This document shows positions 56,464 to 64,000 of a DNA stretch of 64,000 nucleotides, piece by piece; the stretch's first letter is position 1, and each line of letters begins with the position of its first letter. The stretch is from Turritopsis dohrnii (taxonomy: Eukaryota > Cnidaria > Hydrozoa > Anthoathecata > Oceaniidae): assembly GCA_027922465.2 (NCBI GenBank), contig BQMF02000067.1:645001-709000 (forward strand). Direction: 5' to 3'. Below the pieces are notes generated by a model. That model worked only from the letters and a program-made list of their open reading frames with translations. It made no database searches and was not told the DNA's origin. The position numbers were made by a program, and so were the translations under genes.

Positions 56464-57306
56464 CTAAAATGGTCTTATATTATTATGTCTATTCCATTTT
56501 AAAATTTTCCTTACTTCTCTTCTTACTTCTGGCTGTGTCACTATCACCAAAATTGGATTCACAATCAAATAAATAAAGAGTGAAAACATATTTAACAACA
56601 AAAATTTCCCATTGCCGGTCAAAACGTGCAATGTTAGCGTTAAGCTGACTACAATCACTAAAAACATGATCGAATAACTTAACTGCAGCATTCCAACAAC
56701 AGTCTGTTTAGCCTTTGCTCTTAAGTTTAGCCTCTCTTCTTCAATTCCAAATCTCATGTTTTGAACTGCAATCTCTTCTTTATGTCTTTTTGAGATATTC
56801 TTGACTCGCAAACCAATAGAAATGACAATAAATGAATAAAAGAGAGCAAATATCACCGAAAATAATGTAACAGATTTCATGTATGCATGATTCTCCTTTT
56901 TTCTATTCTGGGAAATTTGCAGAATAAACATGACTGAAGCCGGCATCCATGGAAATAAGAAACTGAGTTTAAAACGTCTTTCTGTTACGATTGCCCAATA
57001 CTTCAGCGGATAAGCTATGCTGACGTACCTTTCAATACAAAGGACCAGAGTCACTGAAACTGATACTACTGATAACACATGAATGCAAGATCGAATGTTC
57101 CTTAGATATTCTTTATTGTCACTAAATCCAAGCGACATTCCTAGCACACCATTTACTATATCTAACCCACACAAATAGCCAATCACGTACATTCTTTTCG
57201 TATGCAGCCAGTGCTTGAAATATATTAAAAGAAGAATACAGAAATCTGTCGCGATTGAAATCAAAAACATTATAATGATTAAAACTTTCATAGGCATGTC
57301 ATCCAT
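56464..57306 (-). CDS. class A-like G protein-coupled receptor, single exon
   Basis: 280 residues with seven hydrophobic segments: about 7-29, 38-60, 73-97, 113-131, 146-167, 202-228 and 233-256. Diagnostic positions: Asp49 in TM2 ('LCGLDIVNG'), Cys74 before TM3, ERY at 92-94 followed by 'VSIAYPLKY' in loop 2, Trp120 in TM4, and Asn250-Pro251 in TM7. The usual NPxxY lacks its Tyr ('NPILV'), there is no CWxP in TM6, and loop 2 has no Cys to pair with Cys74. The N-terminus is only a few residues and the C-terminal tail is basic and short (helix 8 'EVRREVRKIL'). The ATG at 57306 (MDDMP) is the first in frame. Intronless diverged rhodopsin-type receptors are numerous in cnidarians. The ligand cannot be inferred. 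Confidence 0.87.
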   Translation of the reverse strand: MDDMPMKVLIIIMFLISIATDFCILLLIYFKHWLHTKRMYVIGYLCGLDIVNGVLGMSLGFSDNKEYLRNIRSCIHVLSVVSVSVTLVLCIERYVSIAYPLKYWAIVTERRFKLSFLFPWMPASVMFILQISQNRKKENHAYMKSVTLFSVIFALFYSFIVISIGLRVKNISKRHKEEIAVQNMRFGIEEERLNLRAKAKQTVVGMLQLSYSIMFLVIVVSLTLTLHVLTGNGKFLLLNMFSLFIYLIVNPILVIVTQPEVRREVRKILKWNRHNNIRPF

Positions 57307-57689
57307 GATTCACAGTAACCATCACTTCCAATGTTACTTCTTCAAGTGAACTTTATCAAATCATTGACCAGCTGGCAAAAACTACTCATTGTAACAATAA
57401 AGTCTCTTAGCAAAATAAGACACATATGGTGCAAAACGGCACTTTTCTCGAAACATCAACCAGCTGGCACACCTCAAACATTGTGACAATAAACTTTATT
57501 GATAACAGAAGACCCATATGGCTTAAACTGGTAGCTGCACACCTACGCGATTTTATTTTTTTTGTGTTTTTTTACTCTTTTTTGAGATGTTCGAAATATA
57601 TACGCTTTATTCTGGCAAACATTGTACATGATATATATTGAAACATCTTTTGAAATGCTAAGCTGTGAACTTTTCGTACTCCATGTTAT

Positions 57690-57719
57690 TTCAGTATCTA
57701 TATATTAATAGCCGATTCT

Positions 57720-57751
<32 letters not shown>

Positions 57752-58645
57752 TTGTTTGTAAGTCACGCAAAATGGTAGATTGAGTTGTGAGCGAAATTAT
57801 TTCTTTTTTGTGTGCGACGTGAGTTCGAAGCAAATACATTGCAACCCCAATCGAACGTGACTTTTTTTGGCTGATGAACTAATAGGAATAACGTTTTGTT
57901 TTAATTATTACTGTTAGTTTTATATTCCACGTTGACTTGGCTTTGAAAACAGTACATCAACTAAATACAAAGAAACTAACTGATTAAACAGTTTGGACAA
58001 AAAGCAGCAGTGGCAGAACGTGGCAGCATGTTCGGTTTGTCACTAACTCTTGCCTGACTGTCTGAGACGGGTGAACTTTCTTTTTGAGCAATCAAAATGT
58101 TTAAAAACCGTTAGGTAAAAAAAGAGTATCATAAAACAAAATGTTTTTTTTTTTTTGCTTTTGTCGTAATAGTTGTCAATTTCTTTTAATCGATTTCTTT
58201 TAATCTATTTTGATCTGATCGAACGTTTTTGTTATTCTCTTTATTCATTTAGCACGTGCATTTTTTCTCTCCTCCCGTGTGAACATTTTAAGAAGGGAAA
58301 CCATTTTCGACCTGTTTGATAGCACCCATGTTTGAGCGCGTAACTTTTTTAAAAAAGCTTTTTTACAAAAGCTAATAAAAAGTGGAAGTTCTTCTTCCTA
58401 CGTTTTGAGTGTATTGTTGTACTGATCAACGATTGGTTTTAAAAAATAAATAAGTCACACATAATGAAAAACCTGAAAAATAGTTAATGTAACATTGATG
58501 TAACACTGACTGCACACCAGAGGTTGTGACTTCGAATCTTTTCCAAGTTGTATGAGCCGTTTATAAAGTAATTTGCCGTTTATTGATACAGTGATACACA
58601 GAGCAGGTGAATATGGGCGGCGAGCGACGCCGCCTTGGCGGCTAG
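57690..58645 (-). repeat. composite repeat family, B-type copy 4 (inverted)
   Basis: Same landmarks as the other B-type copies in reverse order: GACTAG-like start with (CTGT)n(TTTG)n at 57720-57760, CAAAATGGTAGAT, ACTAATAGGAATAACG, ATTCCACGTTGACTTGGC, AGCACGTGCA, AGCACCCATG, TCACAACCTCTGG, then AATTTGCCGTTTATTGATAC and the GCCGCCTTGGCGGC palindrome near 58630. The microsatellite sits exactly where (ACAA)n lies in other copies. Confidence 0.8.
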
Positions 58646-59695
58646 TTTATCTTAATAGCCGATTCTCCGTTTGTTTGTTTGTTTGTTTGTAAGTCACGCA
58701 AAATGGTAGATGCAGCAATGTAAGATCACCCATAAATTATTTCTTTTCTTGTGCGCGACGTCAGTGTGAAACCATTGTATTGAGACCCTAATCGAATGCG
58801 ACGTTTAGGGAAAATTATCTCGGCAACCAATAGGGATAACTGACGTTTTTTGGGGTCCACGTTACAGGCGATGGGGTGACGAAAAAGTTGGGTCTAACTT
58901 TATTTGGGGACGAGTCTATGACGTCATCAAAATCTTTGATCGACAATATCTCTGCAACGGTTGGTCGTAGCAAATCGATCCCATACATTTTTTTGATCAG
59001 TTTTTCGAGCTCTACAACATAGGCACACTTATCATTGCCAATTCCTTAATTTCATTTTTCGTGAACACAACGTATGCTGAACATGGGCGGCGAGCGACGC
59101 CGCCTTGGCGGCTAGTATTATAATAATCCGCGATTGTGCATCCGGTTTTTATTTTAGAGAGTGACATATTTAGTTTAAATTTACGGTCATCGTCCTCTTG
59201 TGTGCGCGTAAAACCACGTAGATGCGAGAGACACTTTTTTCACGATTATTCCAAAAGCACGTGGCATCATTTGACGTCAGTTTTTTTATGATCACGGGGA
59301 ATCATTGCATTGCATCCCCAATCGAACGCGACGTTTTTGGGGAAATATCTCGAGAACCAATAGGGATAACTGACGTTTTTTAGGGTCGGTGACACGGTTA
59401 ATGGAGTGACGCAACATTTGGTCCTAAATTTTATTTGGTACTGCGGATATGACATCATCACAATCTTTGACCGATGATATCTCTGCAACGGTTGGTCGTA
59501 GCGAAACAAGCCCATACATTTTTTTGCTCAGTTTTTCAGGCTCTACAACATGGGTACACTTTTGAGTTGCGATTCCATGATTTATTTTTTCGTCACGGGG
59601 TACATACACGGGAATGGTGGATTTGACCTAATGTTTTCGAAGTTAAGTTCAGTAAAAAGTTTTTACCCGGGATACTAGTTTAGTATCAAATGCAT
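58646..59695 (-). repeat. two A-type composite units in tandem (inverted)
   Basis: 58646-59110 is the hybrid type (TTTGTTTGTTTG tract, ACCAATAGGGATAACTGACG, TGACGTCA at 58919, GCCGCCTTGGCGGC at about 59100). 59111-59695 is a full A-type unit (TCATTGCATTGCATCCCCAA, TGACGTCA at 59272, a mutated second site ATGACATCATC near 59450, CGTCACGGGGTACATACACG, and GTAAAAAGTTTTTACCCGGG at about 59652 close to the end). Together with copy 4 these form an inverted mirror of the 42.8-44.4 kb array. Confidence 0.82.
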
Positions 59696-60067
59696 ATATC
59701 TTTGTACCGAGAAAATATAACTTTCATGCGAGAGAAATGACAATATAACCAAAACTACATGGTCGTGTAAAAATATCAAAACATTTCCAGACAAACTTAC
59801 TTTGTCCAGTTTGACTGATTTCTCCGGTTCAGTGGAGCATATGTTACAGAACAACTAACGTGACAATTGTATAACATCAACGCTGTTCTAAAAGTAACAC
59901 ACGTGACATTACTATATTATAATATATGTGAGTGTCTATTTTACCGAACACCTCCATTTACAGGTTTTTTAGTAATAGTTTGTTTATCCTGTGTATGGGC
60001 CCATTTTGTTGAACAATCATCATTATATGTAGGCAGATAATCTTAAAACAAATCAGTTTATTTATTT
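59696..60067. other. intergenic, nothing recognised
   Basis: AT-rich; no gene or element identified. Confidence 0.45.
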
Positions 60068-60390
60068 ATCTATTTGGTATTGTTTTACGTGGCTAGCCTC
60101 ACTCAGTTGCTATCGCATCTGCTTTCCAGGAGGGGCCACGGCTTAGGTTGGAGGCTCCGAAGTATTTGACACTCTCATGATTGACACAAACCCAATCAAG
60201 GGCCTGTGCTCTTCTGGATGACCTCCTGCAACACCCGATGTATCATCTACCCAATTTCCCTCACATGGCATGGGTCGACCCGGTGCTATGGTACATTCAC
60301 TCGCGCATGGTGAATCACCGCCAAGGGGAATTGAACCCCGACCTCTCGCATGAATTACGAGAGTGATAACCACTATACTACGGCGCCAAA
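60068..60390 (-). repeat. tRNA-derived SINE, apparently full length
   Basis: Minus strand from 60390. The tRNA-like head has A box TAGTATAGTGGTTATCA and B box GGTTCAATTCC, and a 5-bp anticodon-like stem (CTCGT/GCGAG), but position 33 is not U and the acceptor arms do not pair fully, so it is not a working tRNA. A body of about 220 bp follows and the 3' end is an AAAT/AATA-rich tail at about 60060-60090. The structure is that of a pol III-transcribed SINE moved by a LINE. Confidence 0.78.
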
Positions 60391-60565
60391 GGTGGTCTTT
60401 TTTTTAGCTGACGATAAGAGTTTCATATTACCACAAAACATTAGAGACCAGTGCTTTTTTTAATTCACCAAAGGTGGTCTTTTCTTTAGAGCTTAATTTT
60501 CATATTACGTCTCAAGTGTTTGCTCAAATCACGAATCGTTTTTAATAGACAAATGGTTACAATTC

Positions 60566-60596
60566 CCCCCACCCCCCCCCCCCCCCCCCCCCCACC
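60566..60596. repeat. poly-C tract
   Basis: About 30 bases, nearly all C with rare A. It can form G-quadruplex on the other strand, and the exact length is uncertain in any assembly. CCAAAGGTGGTCTTTT occurs on both sides of the preceding 80 bp (60387 and 60470), a local duplication. Confidence 0.85.
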
Positions 60597-60798
60597 CAAA
60601 TTTAAAGCATCAATGGTTCCAAAGCGACAGGACTTTAAAAGGAGTAACAAATCATGAAGATATTCCCTCAGTGTAATGTAGGAGATATTCCACTAGAAAT
60701 ATGTCAATCCTTTGATGCTCGTTGTTTGAATTTCAGAACACCAATAGTTATATACAGTGTGTCTCTGAGAAATTTAGTCGGAAGGTTTAACATCTAAT

Positions 60799-60952
60799 CA
60801 GTGGCGGATCCAGGGTTAGGCAAAAAAAGTGGAGGAGTATAATTTCTTTTCAATGTTTAACTGTAATTAGTTAAAGCGCACGCTTTTTTATTCTTTTCCT
60901 GATGACACAACGCTTCTCCGCAAATTTTGCCTAAGCTCTAGATCCGCCTATG
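60799..60952. mobile_element. short hAT-like MITE
   Basis: Left end CAGTGGCGGATCCAGGGTTA, right end the inverted TCTAGATCCGCCTATG. The inner part TTAGGCAAA pairs with TTTGCCTAA. About 154 bp. It shares ends and a GGAGAAGCG/CGCTTCTCC word with the element at 11371-11666, so both belong to one family. The target duplication is not clear. Confidence 0.7.
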
Positions 60953-61007
60953 CTAATAACCTTTCCTACCGTGATTTTTTTAGTGGTTTTTATACCATTA
61001 GAAAGAG

Positions 61008-61095
61008 CACTAGTAACCCGCGTAAAAGATTTTTACGGCTAATGATTTCTGCGGCTATGTGAGTTAAACCACAGAGAAATGCTTAGTATAATAAA
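61008..61095 (+). repeat. A-type composite repeat 5' fragment
   Basis: ACTAGTAACCCGCGTAAAAG, then TTTTTACGGCT, the first about 60 bp of an A-type unit; the rest is missing. Confidence 0.6.
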
Positions 61096-61175
61096 TTTCC
61101 CCTGGAAACATAACAGAATCAAACGAAAATATAATCGACATTCAATACACATGTAGAAAATCTAAATTTGAACTA

Positions 61176-61347
61176 CAGTAGACTTTCTCCAACTCGAACC
61201 TCGAAGGGGAAAACAAAATCGTTCGAATTATGGAGAGTTCGAGTTATAGGGTGATACTGCTATGTTTTAGCTTGAAGGGACTCACTGATTCAGTTCGAAT
61301 TATGGAAAGTTCGAGTAATGGAAAGTCGAATTATAGAGAGTCCACTG
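61176..61347. mobile_element. Tigger/pogo-type MITE
   Basis: 172 bp. TIRs CAGTAGACTTTCTCC and the complement of CAGTGGACTCTCTA, flanked by TA on both sides (61174-61175, 61348-61349). Internal GTTCGAATTATGGA and GAAAGTTCGAGTAATGG words repeat. CAGT(A/G)GACTCTC ends with TA duplication are typical of pogo/Tigger elements. Confidence 0.85.
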
Positions 61348-61466
61348 TACTAAATGGCAAAGATCTAAACTTTTTAATGAATCGAGACAATTAAAAAAGA
61401 CAATAGATTGATATCAAAACATATATTCTTAGCAAATCCAAAATTATAATTTAACTGTATATAAAC

Positions 61467-61564
61467 TAACTCTACGCTGTAAGAAACATTATACTTATCT
61501 GCGCTTGAATATTATCTATTATCTAATACTGTTATTCTAACCTGTTTCTTACAGCGTAGAGTTA
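61467..61564. promoter_or_regulatory. 21-bp perfect inverted repeat at the 3' end of the micro-exon gene
   Basis: 61467-61487 and 61544-61564 are perfect inverted copies (TAACTCTACGCTGTAAGAAA and its complement) separated by 56 bp. The right arm contains the last codons and TAA stop of the minus-strand gene, so the mRNA would carry a strong stem-loop beginning in the last codons and closing in the 3' UTR. The loop is AT-rich. It could instead be a small foldback element that supplied the stop. Confidence 0.8.
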
Positions 61565-62793
61565 TTAAGAATAGTAATAATATTTTTTAATAATTTTTTC
61601 TGATTATTTTTAAATTTTTTTTTTGGTTTTTCTATTTTTTTAAAAACATAGTCGGGCCGGTCCCGCCCACCATTCCGGGACCAGACCCGAAATGCCGCCT
61701 GAGATGTTGATCCTGGGTGATCTTCGCGATATTTGGCGAAATCCAAAAATGTCAGTTCTAAACAAAATCAATTAAAGATTAATAGTTTACCGAATAAAAT
61801 AGATGATATTTGATTCTACAAATAAAATCTTACTTTTTGCCAGATTTTCATCGACATCCATAGCATCTATAAAAATATAGTATATCTACACATGATTGAT
61901 TAAAGAAGCCAATTAAATGAACTAAAAGTGTCTTAAAGAACAGAATCTAAATTTGTTGAAAAGTCGCTGCGAAGGAGTGCATTTGTATAGAAAAACATAT
62001 GCAAACTATTTTAATGAAAGTGCTCTTCGTTGCAGTGACTTTTTGATGATTTTTTAAACAAAAGATCATGTAAATTCAAAAACTTACCGCTTCCACTGCC
62101 GGAAGGCTTTTGATTGTCAACAACTAAAATACATAACAAATGAAGGAGTGAACTGAAGAAGGCCTCGAAATTATTCTTTTTCACATTCACTGTAGATATT
62201 GAATTCATTAAGTGACCTTTGTAAATTTAAATTTTTAAATACGCGAAATTAATAGTGTCAAATTGAAAGAAGAATAGTAAGCAGCCATATTGAAACCTCA
62301 CCAATGTCACGTTTTTGTTGGACTGTAGGATGAGGCCTTTTCACAGTCTTTTTAATTGCTAAAATAATTAACATGAAACTAATGAAGACACATTCACATA
62401 GATTTTATCATGCCAATTTTATCATTGTTATTCAAATTCTATCAAGGTGTTAAAAAGATTTTAAGGAAAGGTAATTTGCTTGAACTACTTACCTCCTTTC
62501 TTTTTGTCCAACTGGTCCATATCTAAATAGATTAAAAATAAAACAATTAACATTTGAACGAAATATAGATCTAAAATAAAAGTGTGGTGACACTTTACTT
62601 AATTCATACACTGTTAATGTAAAAGGATAATATACAAATAGTAAACCATACTTTCTTGGACGGATTTTTCGAATACTAAAATGTAAAGTATGTATATAAT
62701 AGATAAGTGATTCAATTAGCCGCAAAAGGCTCAGCAAAATATTTTTGAAAGTAAAATGTTTAACTTACTTGTGTCTTTAAGTGGCATTGCCAT
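61549..62793 (-). CDS. six-exon gene of very short phase-1 exons, function unknown
   Basis: Exons on the minus strand: 62793-62769 (25 nt coding, from ATG), 62522-62493 (30), 62358-62302 (57), 62124-62089 (36), 61866-61834 (33) and 61757-61549 (209, to TAA). All five introns are GT-AG with good donors (GTAAGT four times or near, GTGAGG once) and T-rich acceptors ending TAG. All are phase 1, and the sum is 390 nt, i.e. 129 residues and a stop, without any correction. Internal exons are all multiples of three. The protein starts MAMPLKDTN and has a basic segment ('KKTVKRPHPTVQQKR'), a linker ('KPSGSGS'), an acidic piece ('DAMDVDENL') and a last exon with 'LDFAKYREDHPG' and 'AAFRVWSRNGGR' before a Lys-rich tail. 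No signal peptide or membrane segment. I recognise no family. An acceptor at 62821 (TTCTATTTTAG) precedes exon 1, and the frame stays open through those 27 nt, so the true start may lie further upstream. Confidence 0.82.
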
Positions 62794-62878
62794 TTTTTTA
62801 ATTTTAATGTATTCTAGACACTAAAATAGAATAAAAACAATATCGTAAATTATAAAATCACAATGATTTTGACAATAA

Positions 62879-63027
62879 TTATCGACCAGCAGATTTATAT
62901 CTTTGAAAGAGTTGCCCTGACTTTTGGTTCATGAATTGCCTATGAAGGTTCGTTACGATTTTCCATGCGCAATTCATGGTAACAGAGTACACGACGGGAA
63001 CGTAAGTCAATGGGACTTGTACTCCAC
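62879..63027 (-). CDS. possible terminal exon of an upstream minus-strand gene
   Basis: After an acceptor (TCATTTCTTCTTTAG), 63027 begins a stretch open in phase 1 for 49 codons ('VQVPLTYVPVVYSVTMNC', 'KIVTNLHRQFMNQKSG') to TAA at 62881-62879. The distance to the acceptor before the next gene's first exon is only about 58 bp. I found no convincing preceding exon in the same phase, so this may be chance. Confidence 0.3.
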
Positions 63028-63393
63028 CTAAAGAAGAAATGAACATATCATGTGATATAAGTTGATTACATTTCTTCAGTATTTAATATAACAGTTGACA
63101 GCTGGCACCTTAAGGAACAGTCATCGTATATCAGAAAAGCAGAGACGGTTGTTCTACTATAAACAGTATTAACGAACTACCTGGCGGATAGAGTAAATAT
63201 CACACTGGCAAGTTTACACAAAGGAAAACCATACACAGTGTAACAAACATCCATCACATCTGCCACAATAATACACATGTTACTGAACTAACAGAAGGGC
63301 ACAGATTATGTCAAATAAAAAAGTGTTCAAAAATAAACACAAAACATTTATGACAGAAAAACTGCACAATAAACAAAACAATAAATACATAGT
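63028..63393. other. spacer between helicase and micro-exon gene
   Basis: About 365 bp after the helicase stop on the minus strand. No Helitron CTRR end with hairpin could be assigned with confidence, so it remains open whether the small-exon gene downstream lies inside the same Helitron. Confidence 0.4.
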
Positions 63394-64000
63394 TTACTGT
63401 AAAACTTGTGGGAAGATAACATTCTGTGTATACAACTTCCCATTGATGTAACCTTGTTTACCTGTGGCAGCAACTTTGACTTTAACATTATCAAATGCCT
63501 TTGCCCTAGAACAGGCTACATATAGTTGACCATGTGAAAAGCACGGTCGTTGTAGAAACAAACCAATTTTTTCAAATGTTTGACCTTGGCTCTTATTAAT
63601 AGTGAAAGAATAAGCCAAACGAATCGGCAGTTGTCTACGTTTCAAAGTGAAAGGCATACCTGTGTCAGAGGGTGACAATTGTACTCTAGGTATGAAAATT
63701 GTTTCTCCAACAGCTGACCCTGTCAAAACGTCAGCTTTAATAAAATTCTGCGATAATTCCCGAACAATCAAGCGTGTCCCGTTGCAAAGACCCTTCTTGA
63801 TGTTCAAATTTCGTAAAAGCATAATTATTGCTCCAACTTTAAGTTTCAAACAATGTGGAGGCATACCAGATGGTGTGATACTATTTAAAAAATCAAGCGG
63901 ATAATTTTGTCGCTCGTCGTCATCATCACAATCAACTTCATCAGCACTATAATAGCAAACTGGATCACCAGGCAATCTTTCCAACACCTCATTATTAATT
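63394..64000 (-). CDS. C-terminal part of a Helitron-type PIF1 helicase, cut by window edge
   Basis: Open from the window edge (no internal start needed; the GTG at 63987 is in mid-protein) to TAA at 63394. Motifs: 'VLERLPGDPVCYYSADEV', 'LNSITPSGMPPHCLKLKVG', 'IMLLRNLNIKKGLCNGTRL' (motif V region), 'FTLKRRQLPIRLAYSFTINKSQGQTFEKIG' read as two blocks, and 'GQLYVACSRAKAFDNVKV' (motif VI), ending 'NVIFPQVLQ'. This is the C-terminal third of the SF1B helicase of Helitrons or of the related PIF1-like family. It differs strongly from the helicase at 34.2-35.6 kb and has no endonuclease domain after it, so it is a different Helitron lineage. No frame damage in the visible part. Confidence 0.88.
   Translation of the reverse strand, partial: INNEVLERLPGDPVCYYSADEVDCDDDDERQNYPLDFLNSITPSGMPPHCLKLKVGAIIMLLRNLNIKKGLCNGTRLIVRELSQNFIKADVLTGSAVGETIFIPRVQLSPSDTGMPFTLKRRQLPIRLAYSFTINKSQGQTFEKIGLFLQRPCFSHGQLYVACSRAKAFDNVKVKVAATGKQGYINGKLYTQNVIFPQVLQ

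Noticed and set aside
60310..60390. tRNA gene on the minus strand (A and B boxes clear)
   Set aside because: The acceptor stem does not pair over seven bases, position 33 of the anticodon loop is A, and a SINE body with tail follows.
63040..63320. Additional exon upstream of the 62879-63027 piece (donor CCGCCAG/GTAGTT)
   Set aside because: The phases do not agree with the following piece without a stop, so I could not build a consistent gene.

Overview
The window is AT-rich animal DNA with eukaryotic organisation: GT-AG introns, TATA and splice signals, tRNA-derived SINEs, and many transposon families in varying states of decay. The mix (intronless class A GPCR, a large beta-helix/multi-TM surface protein with Cys-rich modules, a secreted single-exon PI-PLC X protein, Helentron, Ginger, PIF/Harbinger, pogo/Tigger, hAT and Penelope-like elements) suits a non-bilaterian marine or aquatic invertebrate, most plausibly a cnidarian. 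That is an inference; no rRNA or mitochondrial marker is present.

Layout. 0-6.5 kb: one large host-type gene, a beta-helix ectodomain with a multi-pass membrane C-terminus, broken by one base in a T run. 7.2-8.6 kb: a 46-bp satellite with an exact 398-bp higher-order period. 11-13.5 kb: a hAT-like MITE carrying a second foldback, then a decayed pogo-like transposase. 15.7-22.6 kb: two PIF/Harbinger elements. The first (15880-18163) has clear TIRs and a TAA target duplication and is itself inserted in a remnant rich in GGGAGTCATT motifs. The second (about 19.83-22.57 kb) has a two-exon Myb-like gene opposite a nearly intact transposase. 24.6-25.8 kb: the PI-PLC X gene on the minus strand with a TATA box and a duplicated upstream region. 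27-29.2 kb: a SINE, a MITE and a composite repeat. 29.65-36.26 kb: a Helentron coding a cysteine protease-like N-terminus, Rep, PIF1 helicase and an endonuclease domain. 38.4-47.2 kb: mostly copies of an unrecognised composite repeat carrying TGACGTCA palindromes, interrupted by a 5'-truncated Penelope-like element. 47.70-53.21 kb: a decayed Ginger-like transposon (integrase-OTU) bounded by about 90-bp TIRs. 54.7-55.1 kb: a deletion derivative of the first Harbinger. 56.5-57.3 kb: a GPCR. 57.7-59.7 kb: inverted copies of the composite repeat. 60-61.4 kb: SINE, hAT-like MITE and Tigger-like MITE. 61.5-62.8 kb: a six-exon gene made of tiny phase-1 exons. 63.4-64 kb: the end of a second Helitron-type helicase, cut by the window edge.

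How it works together. Apparent host genes are few (beta-helix/TM protein, PI-PLC X protein, GPCR, micro-exon gene); most other recognisable coding sequence belongs to mobile elements. Several long clean reading frames are broken by a single base inside a homopolymer (T8 at 5905, A6 at 20764, T9 at 30371, T8 at 35897), so assembly error should be excluded before those genes are called dead. The best candidates for undescribed biology are the micro-exon gene with its hairpin 3' end, the CRE-bearing composite repeat family and the higher-order satellite.
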